Positions 26,738 to 34,864 of a stretch of 64,000 nucleotides of DNA are shown here, one piece after another. The notes beneath the pieces are model-generated. The model was not told the origin of the DNA and ran no database searches. It was given only the letters and a program-made list of their open reading frames with translations. The stretch comes from Pedobacter ginsengisoli (lineage in GTDB: Bacteria; Bacteroidota; Bacteroidia; Sphingobacteriales; Sphingobacteriaceae), in contig NZ_CP024091.1 of assembly GCF_002736205.1 (NCBI RefSeq), forward strand, positions 62,001 to 126,000, written 5' to 3'. The position numbers and the translations under genes were made by a program. Position 1 is the first letter of the stretch, and each line of letters opens with the position of its first letter.

Positions 26738-27148
26738 ATGATACCCAGTAAAGAAGACATTCTTAAGATTGCATTATTTAAAACCTCACGTAGTGGAGGT
26801 AAGGGCGGACAAAATGTAAATAAGGTTTCTAGTAAGGTGGAGCTGATTTTAAATATAGATGAGTCTTTCTTCCTAAATGAGAGCGAAAAAGAGCTTTTAA
26901 AGGAAAGATTAGCAAACAGGCTAGATCAGGAAGGCAATTTGCATATTGTGTCTCAAGAGGACCGAAGTCAACTCATGAATAAGGAAAGAACCATCATTAA
27001 AATGATTGCACTGTTGAAATCTGCTCTCCATATTCAAAAAAGCAGGAAACCGACAAAAACTCCTAAATCAGTTATCAGAAAAAGGTTGGCAGATAAACAA
27101 TTAACCGCAACTAAAAAAGAGAACAGAAGGCGCCCTCAGCTGGATTAA
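26738..27148 (+). CDS. arfB: Peptidyl-tRNA hydrolase ArfB/YaeJ (release-factor-like ribosome rescue)
   Basis: A 136-residue, codon-independent release factor that frees stalled ribosomes. The catalytic GGQ is at residues 23-25 within TSRSGGKGGQNVNKVSSKVE, which is the family signature; the codon-recognition domains of RF1/RF2 are absent. The C-terminal tail from about residue 100 is very basic (KSRKPTKTPKSVIRKRL and KKENRRRPQ), as needed to occupy the empty mRNA channel. It is divergent from cmk and ends four bases from the convergent LpxR-like gene, with no terminator between them. Confidence 0.93.
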   Translation: MIPSKEDILKIALFKTSRSGGKGGQNVNKVSSKVELILNIDESFFLNESEKELLKERLANRLDQEGNLHIVSQEDRSQLMNKERTIIKMIALLKSALHIQKSRKPTKTPKSVIRKRLADKQLTATKKENRRRPQLD

Positions 27149-27152
27149 ATTT

Positions 27153-28106
27153 CTAATTAAACCTGTAAAACATACTTATTGATCCGTATTGGTGTGCTTT
27201 AGCAGTACTTTTTATCTCTTTTGTTTTAAATAACATGCCGAAATCAAAGGTGAAGCGTTGTGAACTGTAGTTAAAGCCAATCTGTTGCGCAAAAACAATA
27301 GGTTTTACGCCAAAAGTAACGGGACTATTATTATTGAACATACTTCCTTGTACGGTAGCATCATAAGCAACAAAATTCAATTGCGGTTTGGCGTAAAAGA
27401 AAATCTCTCTTTTTATCAGTGCTTTTGTTTTTGGATTATTCCCAATCACTGAATTTGTATAAGCAGAGTTGAATAGCTGATTAATACCGCCGGCTCTGAA
27501 TAAAATACCCGCTCCTGCACCGCTAAATGTAGTACCAATATTTGCATAACCATCAAATGAAAAATCTATAGCATTATTTGATGCCCTATGTAACAGTCTG
27601 GTGTATTGGGTTGAAAGATTTACAGCCAGTTCATTCTTAATTTGATATTGCCAACCGTCAAGCTCATAAAATCCAACAGTATTGTGTAATAATTCTTGTC
27701 CATCTTCTGCTAAAGAATTTGGTCCGGTTGTTCCTAGTTCTATACTAGTTTTTAATATACTTTCATTACTATGAAACCAGCTTAATGCACCGCCAACATA
27801 CAAGTATCCGGCAAATGGTCTGTCTTGTTTTGCGGGATCAGGTGAATAGCCAGAAATAGGATTGTACATTTTTTGTCCGGCCGATATCTCATAGATTTTC
27901 TTTTCCAGTCCATTTTTTAGCTTGCTTTGGTCCATTGCTCTGCGATAATCAATAAATAAACCATTGGTATAATAACGATCAGAACCTTGAGCAAGATAAG
28001 AGTCGTTGTCGCTTTTAAAACCGAACTCATTTTTAAAAGTTTGGGCCGAAGCGCTAAATGTTAGTATAAATAAAATTGAAAATAAGAGAATAGATCTGCT
28101 GTTCAT
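27153..28106 (-). CDS. LpxR-family outer membrane protein (lipid A deacylase-like)
   Basis: A 317-residue exported barrel; the signal peptide ends at ASAQ (about residue 22). The N-terminal EFGFKSDNDSYLAQGSDRYY and TNGLFIDYRR resemble LpxR, which removes the 3'-acyloxyacyl chain of lipid A and uses Asn, Asp and a calcium site in this same first strand (FxxxNDxxxxxDxxYTNG). Here the order KSDNDSYLAQGSDRYYTNG keeps Asn-Asp, Asp and the YTNG motif. The rest is barrel ending in SISMFYRFN. Activity on this organism's lipid A is inferred from family only. Confidence 0.8.
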   Translation of the reverse strand: MNSRSILLFSILFILTFSASAQTFKNEFGFKSDNDSYLAQGSDRYYTNGLFIDYRRAMDQSKLKNGLEKKIYEISAGQKMYNPISGYSPDPAKQDRPFAGYLYVGGALSWFHSNESILKTSIELGTTGPNSLAEDGQELLHNTVGFYELDGWQYQIKNELAVNLSTQYTRLLHRASNNAIDFSFDGYANIGTTFSGAGAGILFRAGGINQLFNSAYTNSVIGNNPKTKALIKREIFFYAKPQLNFVAYDATVQGSMFNNNSPVTFGVKPIVFAQQIGFNYSSQRFTFDFGMLFKTKEIKSTAKAHQYGSISMFYRFN

Positions 28107-28117
28107 TTGTTTGTTGT

Positions 28118-28147
28118 AAAAAAAAACTCCGGTATAATTACCGGAGT
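28118..28147 (-). terminator. Intrinsic terminator after the small outer-membrane barrel gene
   Basis: ACTCCGGTA (28126-28134) and TACCGGAGT (28139-28147) form a nine-pair stem with loop TAAT. In the minus direction it is followed by nine T. It separates the lon/barrel unit from the LpxR-like gene. Confidence 0.92.
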
Positions 28148-28166
28148 CTAATATAGTACTTAATGA

Positions 28167-28667
28167 CTAAAATGTATATCCTAAACTAAGGCCACCGTAA
28201 TACGGTAAAAAGAAATCTTTACTAAAAACAGGACTCAGACCGGCTCTAAATGCAAAACCACCATCAGCAGGTTGTACTCTGTAAAAGAAACTTAAAGTTC
28301 CAATTACATTGCTTTCATTTTTATTGAACAGCACTTCACTATCGCCACTGGTTGAAATATAAGTTGCTCCCAGGCCCATTTCGAAAAATTTATTACCCTT
28401 ACCCATCAAATAATTTAATGAAAGTGGTACAGTTGTAATTTTATCTCCATCCTGAGCATAGTATCCAATCCCTGCTCTTCCACCTAATCCGTCTCTTTTA
28501 TTGGTAAAACGGGAATCGTAATTTGCGGTAAAGGTAAGTCCTTGCCCTCCTAATTCAATAAATATGTTTTGTGCTCGTTTTATTGCAGGGTCGTTTTCCT
28601 GCGCAAAAATGCTGCTATGTCCTATTGTTGAAAACAGGATAGTAAGCAGCAGAATGGATTTCTTCAT
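28167..28667 (-). CDS. Small outer-membrane beta-barrel protein of unknown function
   Basis: A 166-residue exported protein. I use the ATG at 28665-28667 because it gives a proper signal peptide (MKKSILLLTILFSTIGHSSI, ending FAQ). An in-frame ATG further upstream lies inside lon and would bury the signal peptide 39 residues in. The mature part has alternating strands (GLTFTANYDSRF, GGRAGIGYYAQDG, FFEMGLGATYIS) and ends YGGLSLGYTF, like an eight-stranded OmpA/PagP-size barrel. It starts 40 bp after the lon stop and may be read from the lon promoter; a terminator follows it. Confidence 0.8.
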   Translation of the reverse strand: MKKSILLLTILFSTIGHSSIFAQENDPAIKRAQNIFIELGGQGLTFTANYDSRFTNKRDGLGGRAGIGYYAQDGDKITTVPLSLNYLMGKGNKFFEMGLGATYISTSGDSEVLFNKNESNVIGTLSFFYRVQPADGGFAFRAGLSPVFSKDFFLPYYGGLSLGYTF

Positions 28668-28707
28668 TTTAATGGTTTGTTTGCCGGCAATATTAAATAA
28701 AAAATAC

Positions 28708-31179
28708 CTAGTTAGCAATTTGATTTGGCTTAACACTAAGATTTTGAGGGTTTTTAACTTTCTCCTTAGTAAGTGCAATCTCAATTACCTCCTGCATTTC
28801 AGTTACATAATGGAAGTTTAGATCTTTAATGTAACCTTCTTTAATTTCTAAAATGTCTTTTTTATTTGATTTGCAAAGAATCACATCTTTAATATTTGCT
28901 CTTTTGGCGGCAAGTATCTTTTCTTTTATACCTCCAACCGGTAAAACCTTTCCACGTAAGGTAATTTCCCCTGTCATGGCCAAATTAGGTTTTACTTTAC
29001 GTTGGGTAAAAGCAGAAGTTAAGGCGGTTAGCATGGTTATACCTGCCGATGGCCCGTCTTTAGGTGTTGCACCTGCCGGAACGTGAACATGGATATCCCA
29101 TTGATCAAACAATAAATGATCAATCCCAAACAAATCAGCGTGAGCTCTTAAGTAGGCTAATGCTATAATGGCAGATTCTTTCATTACTTCGCCCAAATTA
29201 CCTGTTAAGGTTAATTTCCCTTTTCCAGGACTTAAGCTTGCTTCAATAAACAAGATATCTCCGCCAACTTGTGTCCAGGCGAGGCCTGTTACTACACCAG
29301 CAACTTCATTGCCTTCGTACAAGTCTTTATCATAAATTGGAGCTCCAAGTATACGCTCAACATCTTCTGAGCTTAAATTAGGCTCATAAGTTTCATCCAT
29401 AGCAATTTTTGTAGCTACCCCACGTACAAGTGAACCAATTTTTTTCTCTAAACCACGAACACCCGATTCACGAGTATAATCTTCGATCACTTTTTCAATT
29501 AGCGTTCCTTTTAGGGCAATATCTTTAGATTTGATGCCATGCTGCTCCTTTTGTTTTGGAAGCAAATACTTTTTGGCAATTTCTATCTTTTCTTCAATGG
29601 TGTAACCGTTTACCTCAATAATCTCCATACGATCCAATAAAGCTGGCTGAATAGTGCTTAAAGAGTTTGCTGTTGCAATAAAAAGAACATTAGATAGATC
29701 GTAATCTGCTTCAACATAGTGATCATTAAAAGCATTGTTTTGTTCCGGGTCTAATACTTCTAAAAGGGCAGATGAAGGGTCTCCTCTAAAATCAGAGCCC
29801 ACCTTATCAATCTCATCTAAAACAAATACCGGATTAGCAGCACCCGCTTTTTTAATAGACTGTATTATTCTGCCCGGCATTGCACCGATATAGGTTTTTC
29901 TATGGCCGCGAATTTCCGCTTCATCTCGTATCCCACCAAGTGCCATACGAACATATTTCCTGTTCAATGCTTTGGCAATTGATTTTCCAAGTGATGTTTT
30001 TCCAACTCCGGGAGGGCCTACCAAACAAATGATAGGGGCTTTCATATCACGTTTAAGCTTCAGTACTGCTAAATATTCAATAATTCTTTGCTTTACCTTT
30101 TCAAGGCCAAAATGATCTTTGTCCAAAATACGTTGTGCACGTTTTAGGTCAAAATTGTCCTTAGTGAAATCATTCCATGGTAAATCAAGCAATAATTCCA
30201 GATAATTAATCTGTACAGAGTAATCTGGAGCTGCAGGGTTCATTCTTCCAAGTTTCTCCAGCTCTTTGTTGAAATGGTTTTCAATTTGCGACGCCCATTT
30301 TTTCTTTTTGGCCCGAGTCTGTAGAGTTTCATATTCCAGGTCAGACGAATTACCTCCAAGTTCTTCCTGTATCGTTTTTAATTGCTGGTTCAGGAAATAA
30401 TCTCTTTGTTGCTTATCAAGGTCGGTTCGAACTTTTGACTGTATCTGGTTTTTAAGTTCAAGCATTTGAAGCTCCAGTGTTAACAGTTCCATTACCATCA
30501 TGGCACGTTCACGCAGGTTGGTCATTTCAAGCATTTTTTGCTTGTCAGACACATCTGCATTCATGTTAGATGATATAAAGTTGATAAGGAAGGAAGTGCT
30601 TTCAATATTCTTTAATGCAATTCCGGCCTCGCTAGGGATGTTTGGAGACAGTTGGATAATCTGGCTCGACATCTCTTTAATAGAAGCAACTAAAGCTTTA
30701 AACTCTTTATCGCTCTTATGCTTTGATTCAGTGAATTTACTTATTGTAACTTTAATATAAGGCTCAGATTGAACCTCTTCAATCAATCTAAAACGTTGTT
30801 TTCCCTGAATGATTACAGTAGTGTTACCATCAGGCATTTGAAGCATTTTTATAATGTGGGCCACTGTACCTACACTGTTTAACTGCTCAAAAGTTGGGTC
30901 TTCTATAGAAACATCACGTTGAGAAACAACTCCAATTATGCGATTTCCTTTATAGGCTTCCTTTATTAGTTTTATTGATTTATCTCTACCTACAGTAATA
31001 GGAATAACCACACCTGGAAATAAAACTGTATTTCTAAGTGGGAGTATGGGCAGGACCTCTGGTGTTTCTTCATTGTTCATTTCATCTTCGTCCTGCTGAG
31101 ACATCAATGGAAAGAACTCTGTATCTTCATTTATGATAGGTAGTGCATTGCTAAAATCAAACTGATCTTGTTTACTCAT
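28708..31179 (-). CDS. lon: ATP-dependent endopeptidase Lon
   Basis: The cytoplasmic AAA+ protease for misfolded and regulatory proteins. 823 residues. The N-terminal substrate domain covers about 42-240 (EVLPILPLRNTVLFPGVVIP), then a coiled region, then the AAA+ module with Walker A GPPGVGKT at 388-395 and Walker B FVLDEIDK. The C-terminal protease domain has the Ser711-Lys754 dyad (KDGPSAG and GGIKEKILAA). The order and length are those of LonA. Its likely -7 box is TAATTTCG (complement of 31234-31241), and a 21-bp dyad lies at the predicted transcript start. Confidence 0.97.
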   Translation of the reverse strand: MSKQDQFDFSNALPIINEDTEFFPLMSQQDEDEMNNEETPEVLPILPLRNTVLFPGVVIPITVGRDKSIKLIKEAYKGNRIIGVVSQRDVSIEDPTFEQLNSVGTVAHIIKMLQMPDGNTTVIIQGKQRFRLIEEVQSEPYIKVTISKFTESKHKSDKEFKALVASIKEMSSQIIQLSPNIPSEAGIALKNIESTSFLINFISSNMNADVSDKQKMLEMTNLRERAMMVMELLTLELQMLELKNQIQSKVRTDLDKQQRDYFLNQQLKTIQEELGGNSSDLEYETLQTRAKKKKWASQIENHFNKELEKLGRMNPAAPDYSVQINYLELLLDLPWNDFTKDNFDLKRAQRILDKDHFGLEKVKQRIIEYLAVLKLKRDMKAPIICLVGPPGVGKTSLGKSIAKALNRKYVRMALGGIRDEAEIRGHRKTYIGAMPGRIIQSIKKAGAANPVFVLDEIDKVGSDFRGDPSSALLEVLDPEQNNAFNDHYVEADYDLSNVLFIATANSLSTIQPALLDRMEIIEVNGYTIEEKIEIAKKYLLPKQKEQHGIKSKDIALKGTLIEKVIEDYTRESGVRGLEKKIGSLVRGVATKIAMDETYEPNLSSEDVERILGAPIYDKDLYEGNEVAGVVTGLAWTQVGGDILFIEASLSPGKGKLTLTGNLGEVMKESAIIALAYLRAHADLFGIDHLLFDQWDIHVHVPAGATPKDGPSAGITMLTALTSAFTQRKVKPNLAMTGEITLRGKVLPVGGIKEKILAAKRANIKDVILCKSNKKDILEIKEGYIKDLNFHYVTEMQEVIEIALTKEKVKNPQNLSVKPNQIAN

Positions 31180-31208
31180 TAATATAGTCCTTCTTAAAAT
31201 TAAAAAAA

Positions 31209-31229
31209 CGACAATCTGACAGCATGTCG
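31209..31229. promoter_or_regulatory. Interrupted dyad at the predicted lon transcript start
   Basis: CGACA-AT-CTG-A-CAG-CA-TGTCG is symmetric except for two central mismatched pairs. It begins within about five bases of the -7 box, so it covers roughly +1 to +20 of lon. It could be a repressor site or a 5' stem. It is unlike the CIRCE element of HrcA. Confidence 0.4.
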
Positions 31230-31233
31230 CTTG

Positions 31234-31241
31234 CGAAATTA
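31234..31241 (-). promoter_or_regulatory. Candidate -7 element of lon (TAATTTCG)
   Basis: Seven of eight matches to TAnnTTTG, 55 bp upstream of the ATG. The spacing suits a leader of about 50 bases containing the dyad above. Confidence 0.4.
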
Positions 31242-31497
31242 TTAATTGTATTTAATACCCGTAATTTCAACTCTTGTGCCAAAAGCTCAGTAGCATGTTT
31301 TCTATGTTAAAAAGTCAGATAATAATTAAAAATTGATACTTATCATATTTTTAATTATTTAACGTTTAGTATATCATATTTGTAAATGGTATGATAGTTG
31401 CCTGATATAAATATTCAAGGGGTACCTGGAAAAAAAGTTTTAAAATTTGTGAGGGTATTGAATAAAACTAAATATATTTATTTTTTAATAAAAATTA

Positions 31498-32124
31498 ATG
31501 AACTATTTAAAGCAAACGATTCTGGTATTACTTGTTATTTCGGCCAACAGCAGTATTGCCCAAAACAATAATTACGATAAGTTGGGAATGCAGGCATGGT
31601 TAAAAGGCGATTATAAAGGTGCTGTGGCTCAATTAGAGAAAGCTGATACTAAAGATCCTAATAATTCTAACGTTTTAAAAATGCTGGGCTATTCTTACTA
31701 TCAGTGTGGCGATTATGAAAATGCAATAAACACATATAGCCGTTTCCTTACTTTAAAACCTTCAGATTATTCTGCATACTATTACAGAGGAAAAGCCAGG
31801 TTAAATGTAGCCAATGACCCAAAAGAATCATTAAATCAGATGAGAGAGAGCTTTTACCTTGCTGCAATTAAAGATTTTTCGAAAGCTATAGAGATAAATG
31901 GGGAGGAGGATCCTCAATTGTTACAAAACAGAGGATTGGCCTACAAAGATTATGGAATTTATAAGTCCTATAAAATTAAAAAGTCAGTAGAGAAAAAAGC
32001 ATGTGTTGCTTTATTCAATAGCTCGGTTTCCGATTTTCAAAAGATATTACTGGTGCAACCGCAACGTAAAGACATTATATCGTTAATAGATTATGTAAAG
32101 GCACAGGTAACCAGCTTAAAATAA
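31498..32124 (+). CDS. Exported TPR-repeat protein
   Basis: A 208-residue protein with a signal peptide (about residues 1-21, ending SSIAQ) and three to four TPR hairpins, for instance LKMLGYSYYQCGDYENAINT near 66-85 and the DYSAYYYRGKARL segment near 95. The second half has longer insertions between repeats and a lysine-rich stretch (SYKIKKSVEKKA). No catalytic motif is visible. Probably a periplasmic adaptor of unknown partner. It stands alone: divergent from lon and convergent with the lipoprotein gene, with a shared two-way terminator. Confidence 0.75.
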   Translation: MNYLKQTILVLLVISANSSIAQNNNYDKLGMQAWLKGDYKGAVAQLEKADTKDPNNSNVLKMLGYSYYQCGDYENAINTYSRFLTLKPSDYSAYYYRGKARLNVANDPKESLNQMRESFYLAAIKDFSKAIEINGEEDPQLLQNRGLAYKDYGIYKSYKIKKSVEKKACVALFNSSVSDFQKILLVQPQRKDIISLIDYVKAQVTSLK

Positions 32125-32140
32125 TAGCTCTATTAGCACA

Positions 32141-32184
32141 AATAAAGAAGGCCAATGTATTATTTTACATTGGCCTTCTTTATT
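32141..32184. terminator. Bidirectional intrinsic terminator between convergent genes
   Basis: A perfect 19-bp inverted repeat (32141-32159 with 32166-32184) around a six-base loop, with core GAAGGCCAATGTA and A/T tracts on both sides. It overlaps the stop codon of the minus-strand lipoprotein gene and serves both it and the TPR gene. Confidence 0.93.
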
Positions 32185-32713
32185 ATTTGAAAGATCCGGT
32201 AATTGTATAGGATTTTTCAGACAGTAATTTAATGTTTTGCATTTTTTTTACCTGATACAGGCTGTCGGTGTAATAGCTTAAGGTATCAATAGAAGTATAC
32301 AATGAGTTTACATTCTTTATCAGAATTTTAATGCCCAGTACCTTATTGTTTTTATAAATTACCATCAGCTCTTTAACAGGCACTTTTTCATTATTGGATG
32401 AGTAAAGTTCCTGATCATTTGATTTTTTAAGTTCAAATAAACCTTTCCATGAAGCTCTGTTAATATCAGCATCCGAAAAAAGAGTAAGTTCTTTTTTCCA
32501 GTCAGTAATTTTTATGCGTTTACTTTCTGTAGCCCCATTTACACTAACTGTTTTGGTTATTAAAGGATTTTTTAAGGTTAGTTGTGCAACTTCTTTCTCA
32601 AAATAGCCTTTTATGTCAAAATAGTTTAAGTCAGTTTTTTGCTTTTTATCAGCCGAATTATTACAGCCGATAAAAAGTAAAAAACTTAAAAATAACAAGA
32701 TTGGTTTTCTCAT
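32183..32713 (-). CDS. Lipoprotein of unknown function coupled to gpmI
   Basis: A 176-residue protein with a lipoprotein signal (MRKPILLFLSFLLFIGC, acylated Cys17). The mature part has no domain I recognise; it contains regular beta-type segments (VKELMVIYKNNKVLGIKILI and LYTSIDTLSYYTDSLYQVK) that suggest a compact beta-rich fold. Its ATG directly abuts the gpmI stop, so it is translated from the gpmI message, an odd partner for a glycolytic enzyme. It ends inside the bidirectional terminator. Confidence 0.75.
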   Translation of the reverse strand: MRKPILLFLSFLLFIGCNNSADKKQKTDLNYFDIKGYFEKEVAQLTLKNPLITKTVSVNGATESKRIKITDWKKELTLFSDADINRASWKGLFELKKSNDQELYSSNNEKVPVKELMVIYKNNKVLGIKILIKNVNSLYTSIDTLSYYTDSLYQVKKMQNIKLLSEKSYTITGSFK

Positions 32714-34234
32714 TTATACTAAACTGTTACCAGTCATGATTTCTGGCTTTTGAATACCTAATATTTGTAAAACGGTAGGAGCAATATCTCCTAGTTTACC
32801 ATCAGCAACAGTTTTGAAATCTTTATCAATTAAAATACAAGGAACAAGATTGGTGGTATGAGCGGTGTTAACAGAACCATCACCATTTATCATATATTCA
32901 GAATTGCCATGATCTGCCAGTATAATAAAAGAGTAGCCATTTTCAATTCCTTTATTTACTACTATCTCAGTGCAATGATCAGCAGTTTCAACAGCTTTAA
33001 CAACGGCATCAAATACTCCTGTATGACCAACCATATCTGGGTTTGCAAAGTTTAAGCAAACAAAATCAGGCCAGCCTGTTTCTAATTCCTTACAAATAGC
33101 TTCCGTAATTCCTGCGGCACTCATTTCGGGTTGCAGGTCATAAGTTGCTACTTTTGGAGAAGGCACAAGTATTCTTTTTTCATTTTCAAATTCTTGTTCC
33201 CTTCCTCCCGAGAAGAAGAATGTTACGTGAGGATATTTTTCAGTTTCCGCAATTCTGATTTGGTTTTTGTGATTTTTTTCCAGGACTTCTCCAAGAGTTT
33301 GAGAAAGATCATCTTTTGTAAATACAACTTTAACATTCTCAAAACTTTCATCATAAGTTGTCATTGTTACATAGTACAATGGTAGTTTATGCATTCCAAA
33401 ATCAGGGTAATCAGTTTGGCTTAATACCGAAGTTATTTCCCTTCCTCTGTCTGTCCTGTAATTGAAACAGATTACAACATCATCTGGTTGTATTGTTGCA
33501 ACAGGCAAACCATCTGCTTTTGTAATTACAACCGGCTTAATGAATTCATCAGTTATACCGTTGCTGTACGATTGCTCAATTGCGGCAATAGGGTTGTTTG
33601 TAGGTTCGCCTACTCCTTTTGTAAGTAGATCATACGCTAATTTAACTCTTTCCCATCTGGTATCTCTATCCATTGCATAATAGCGACCAATTAAACTGGC
33701 TATTTTAGCTGAAGAGGTTTCTAAGTGCTGATTAAGGTCTTTTATAAAGTTTAATCCCGAGTTAGGATCTGTATCTCTTCCATCTAAAAAAGCATGTACA
33801 AATACATCTTTCAAACCTTGTTCGTCCGCTGCATCACATAATGCCTTTAAGTGGTTAATATGGGCATGAACACCTCCATCCGAAACTAGTCCAATAAAGT
33901 GAACTTGTTTGTTATTCTTTTTAGCATAATTAAAAGCATCTAGTAAAACCTCATTCTGATGCAAGGTTCTATCGCTTATTGCTTTGTTGATTCGTCCGAG
34001 CTCCTGATATACCACTCGTCCGGCACCAAGGTTCATATGGCCAACTTCGGAGTTGCCCATTTGTCCTGCCGGCAAACCAACAGCTTCTCCCGAAGCTTCA
34101 AGCTTTGAGTTAGGATAATTTTTTAGCAGGGAATCAAAGAAAGGAGTGTTGGCAGCATAAGCAGCATCAGATTTGTCTTTTTTTCCATAACCCCAACCAT
34201 CAAGGATAAGTAATACTAGTTTTTTATTATTCAT
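32714..34234 (-). CDS. gpmI: 2,3-bisphosphoglycerate-independent phosphoglycerate mutase
   Basis: Interconverts 3- and 2-phosphoglycerate in glycolysis without 2,3-BPG, using two manganese ions. 506 residues, the usual length. The first metal site is in LLILDGWGYG (8-17) and the phosphoserine nucleophile is Ser62 in GNSEVGHMNLG. The second half carries the alkaline-phosphatase-like metal motifs NFANPDMVGHTG and LADHGNSE. The -7 box TATCTTTG lies 24 bp upstream. It is followed without a gap by a lipoprotein gene. Confidence 0.97.
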   Translation of the reverse strand: MNNKKLVLLILDGWGYGKKDKSDAAYAANTPFFDSLLKNYPNSKLEASGEAVGLPAGQMGNSEVGHMNLGAGRVVYQELGRINKAISDRTLHQNEVLLDAFNYAKKNNKQVHFIGLVSDGGVHAHINHLKALCDAADEQGLKDVFVHAFLDGRDTDPNSGLNFIKDLNQHLETSSAKIASLIGRYYAMDRDTRWERVKLAYDLLTKGVGEPTNNPIAAIEQSYSNGITDEFIKPVVITKADGLPVATIQPDDVVICFNYRTDRGREITSVLSQTDYPDFGMHKLPLYYVTMTTYDESFENVKVVFTKDDLSQTLGEVLEKNHKNQIRIAETEKYPHVTFFFSGGREQEFENEKRILVPSPKVATYDLQPEMSAAGITEAICKELETGWPDFVCLNFANPDMVGHTGVFDAVVKAVETADHCTEIVVNKGIENGYSFIILADHGNSEYMINGDGSVNTAHTTNLVPCILIDKDFKTVADGKLGDIAPTVLQILGIQKPEIMTGNSLV

Positions 34235-34258
34235 TATTGTCTACTTTTCGTTTATTAA

Positions 34259-34266
34259 CAAAGATA
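34259..34266 (-). promoter_or_regulatory. -7 element of gpmI (TATCTTTG)
   Basis: An exact TAnnTTTG match on the minus strand, identical to the rpsA box. No clear -33 TTTG at the normal spacing. Confidence 0.5.
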
Positions 34267-34436
34267 AGTCTATTGTGTCTTTTTTTTGAACCTAATTGCA
34301 ATTCATATCAATATTTGTCTCTTTTTACAAGAACATGTCAATAATTTTATAACATCATATGGCTAGTGGTTTATGTTTTAAATGGCTTTTATGGCATAGT
34401 TTATGTGCAATAATAGGCATTAGCTATTTAGAGATT

Positions 34437-34829
34437 ATGAAGCCCTTACTTTCATTACTGATTTTTTTTGTTCACTTTTCCTCTTTTGCGGCTCTTCAAG
34501 GCGATATTATTGATGGTTTATCAACAAATTTTAAAGCTGGAAATTCAAAAGAAATAGCTTCTCATTTTTCTCCTTCTGTCGATTTAATTATAATCGATGA
34601 AGAAGATGTATATTCAAAAGCACAAGCTGAACAAATATTAAGAAGTTTTTTCACTAAATATATTCCTGTAAAATCATCGGTAATCCATCGGTTAAATACT
34701 AACCCAAATTACAGGTATGGAGCACTTTCTCTTGTCACAAAAAATGGAACTTTCAGAGTTTCCATTACAATGAAAAAGGCAGGCAATGCTTTTTTTATTA
34801 CTGAATTAAGAATTGAGACTGAGAAATAG
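34437..34829 (+). CDS. DUF4783-type small exported protein
   Basis: A 130-residue protein when started at the ATG at 34437, which gives a signal peptide (MKPLLSLLIFFVHFSSFAAL). An in-frame ATG at 34359 would add a 26-residue hydrophobic stretch before it and is less likely. The mature part (DIIDGLSTNFKAGNSKEIAS, then FSPSVDLIIIDEEDVYSKAQ and ending TELRIETEK) matches my memory of DUF4783, a small cone-shaped fold related to NTF2 and SnoaL-like proteins found in Bacteroidota. Function unknown. It heads a plus-strand run with nadC 35 bp downstream. Confidence 0.75.
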   Translation: MKPLLSLLIFFVHFSSFAALQGDIIDGLSTNFKAGNSKEIASHFSPSVDLIIIDEEDVYSKAQAEQILRSFFTKYIPVKSSVIHRLNTNPNYRYGALSLVTKNGTFRVSITMKKAGNAFFITELRIETEK

Positions 34830-34840
34830 TTGTAAAATGC

Positions 34841-34848
34841 TATTTTTG
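34841..34848 (+). promoter_or_regulatory. -7 element of nadC (TATTTTTG)
   Basis: An exact TAnnTTTG match 16 bp upstream of the TTG start of nadC. It allows nadC-plsY-M48 to be transcribed without the DUF4783 gene. Confidence 0.45.
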
Positions 34849-34864
34849 GGTTTAAATTTAAGTT

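Larger units (their letters stand above)
31180..31497. other. 318-bp gene-free divergent promoter region between lon and a TPR gene
   Basis: Very AT-rich. On the lon side it holds a -7-like box (31234-31241) and an interrupted dyad (31209-31229). On the TPR side there are a CATATTTG box (31374-31381) and a dyad TATCATA-N11-TATGATA (31371-31395). TATCATATTT also occurs at 31340 as a direct copy. I see no RNA gene or open frame in it. Confidence 0.6.

Noticed and set aside
28668..28784. Longer N-terminus for the small barrel gene after lon
   Set aside because: The extra 39 residues overlap the 3' end of lon and precede an intact signal peptide.
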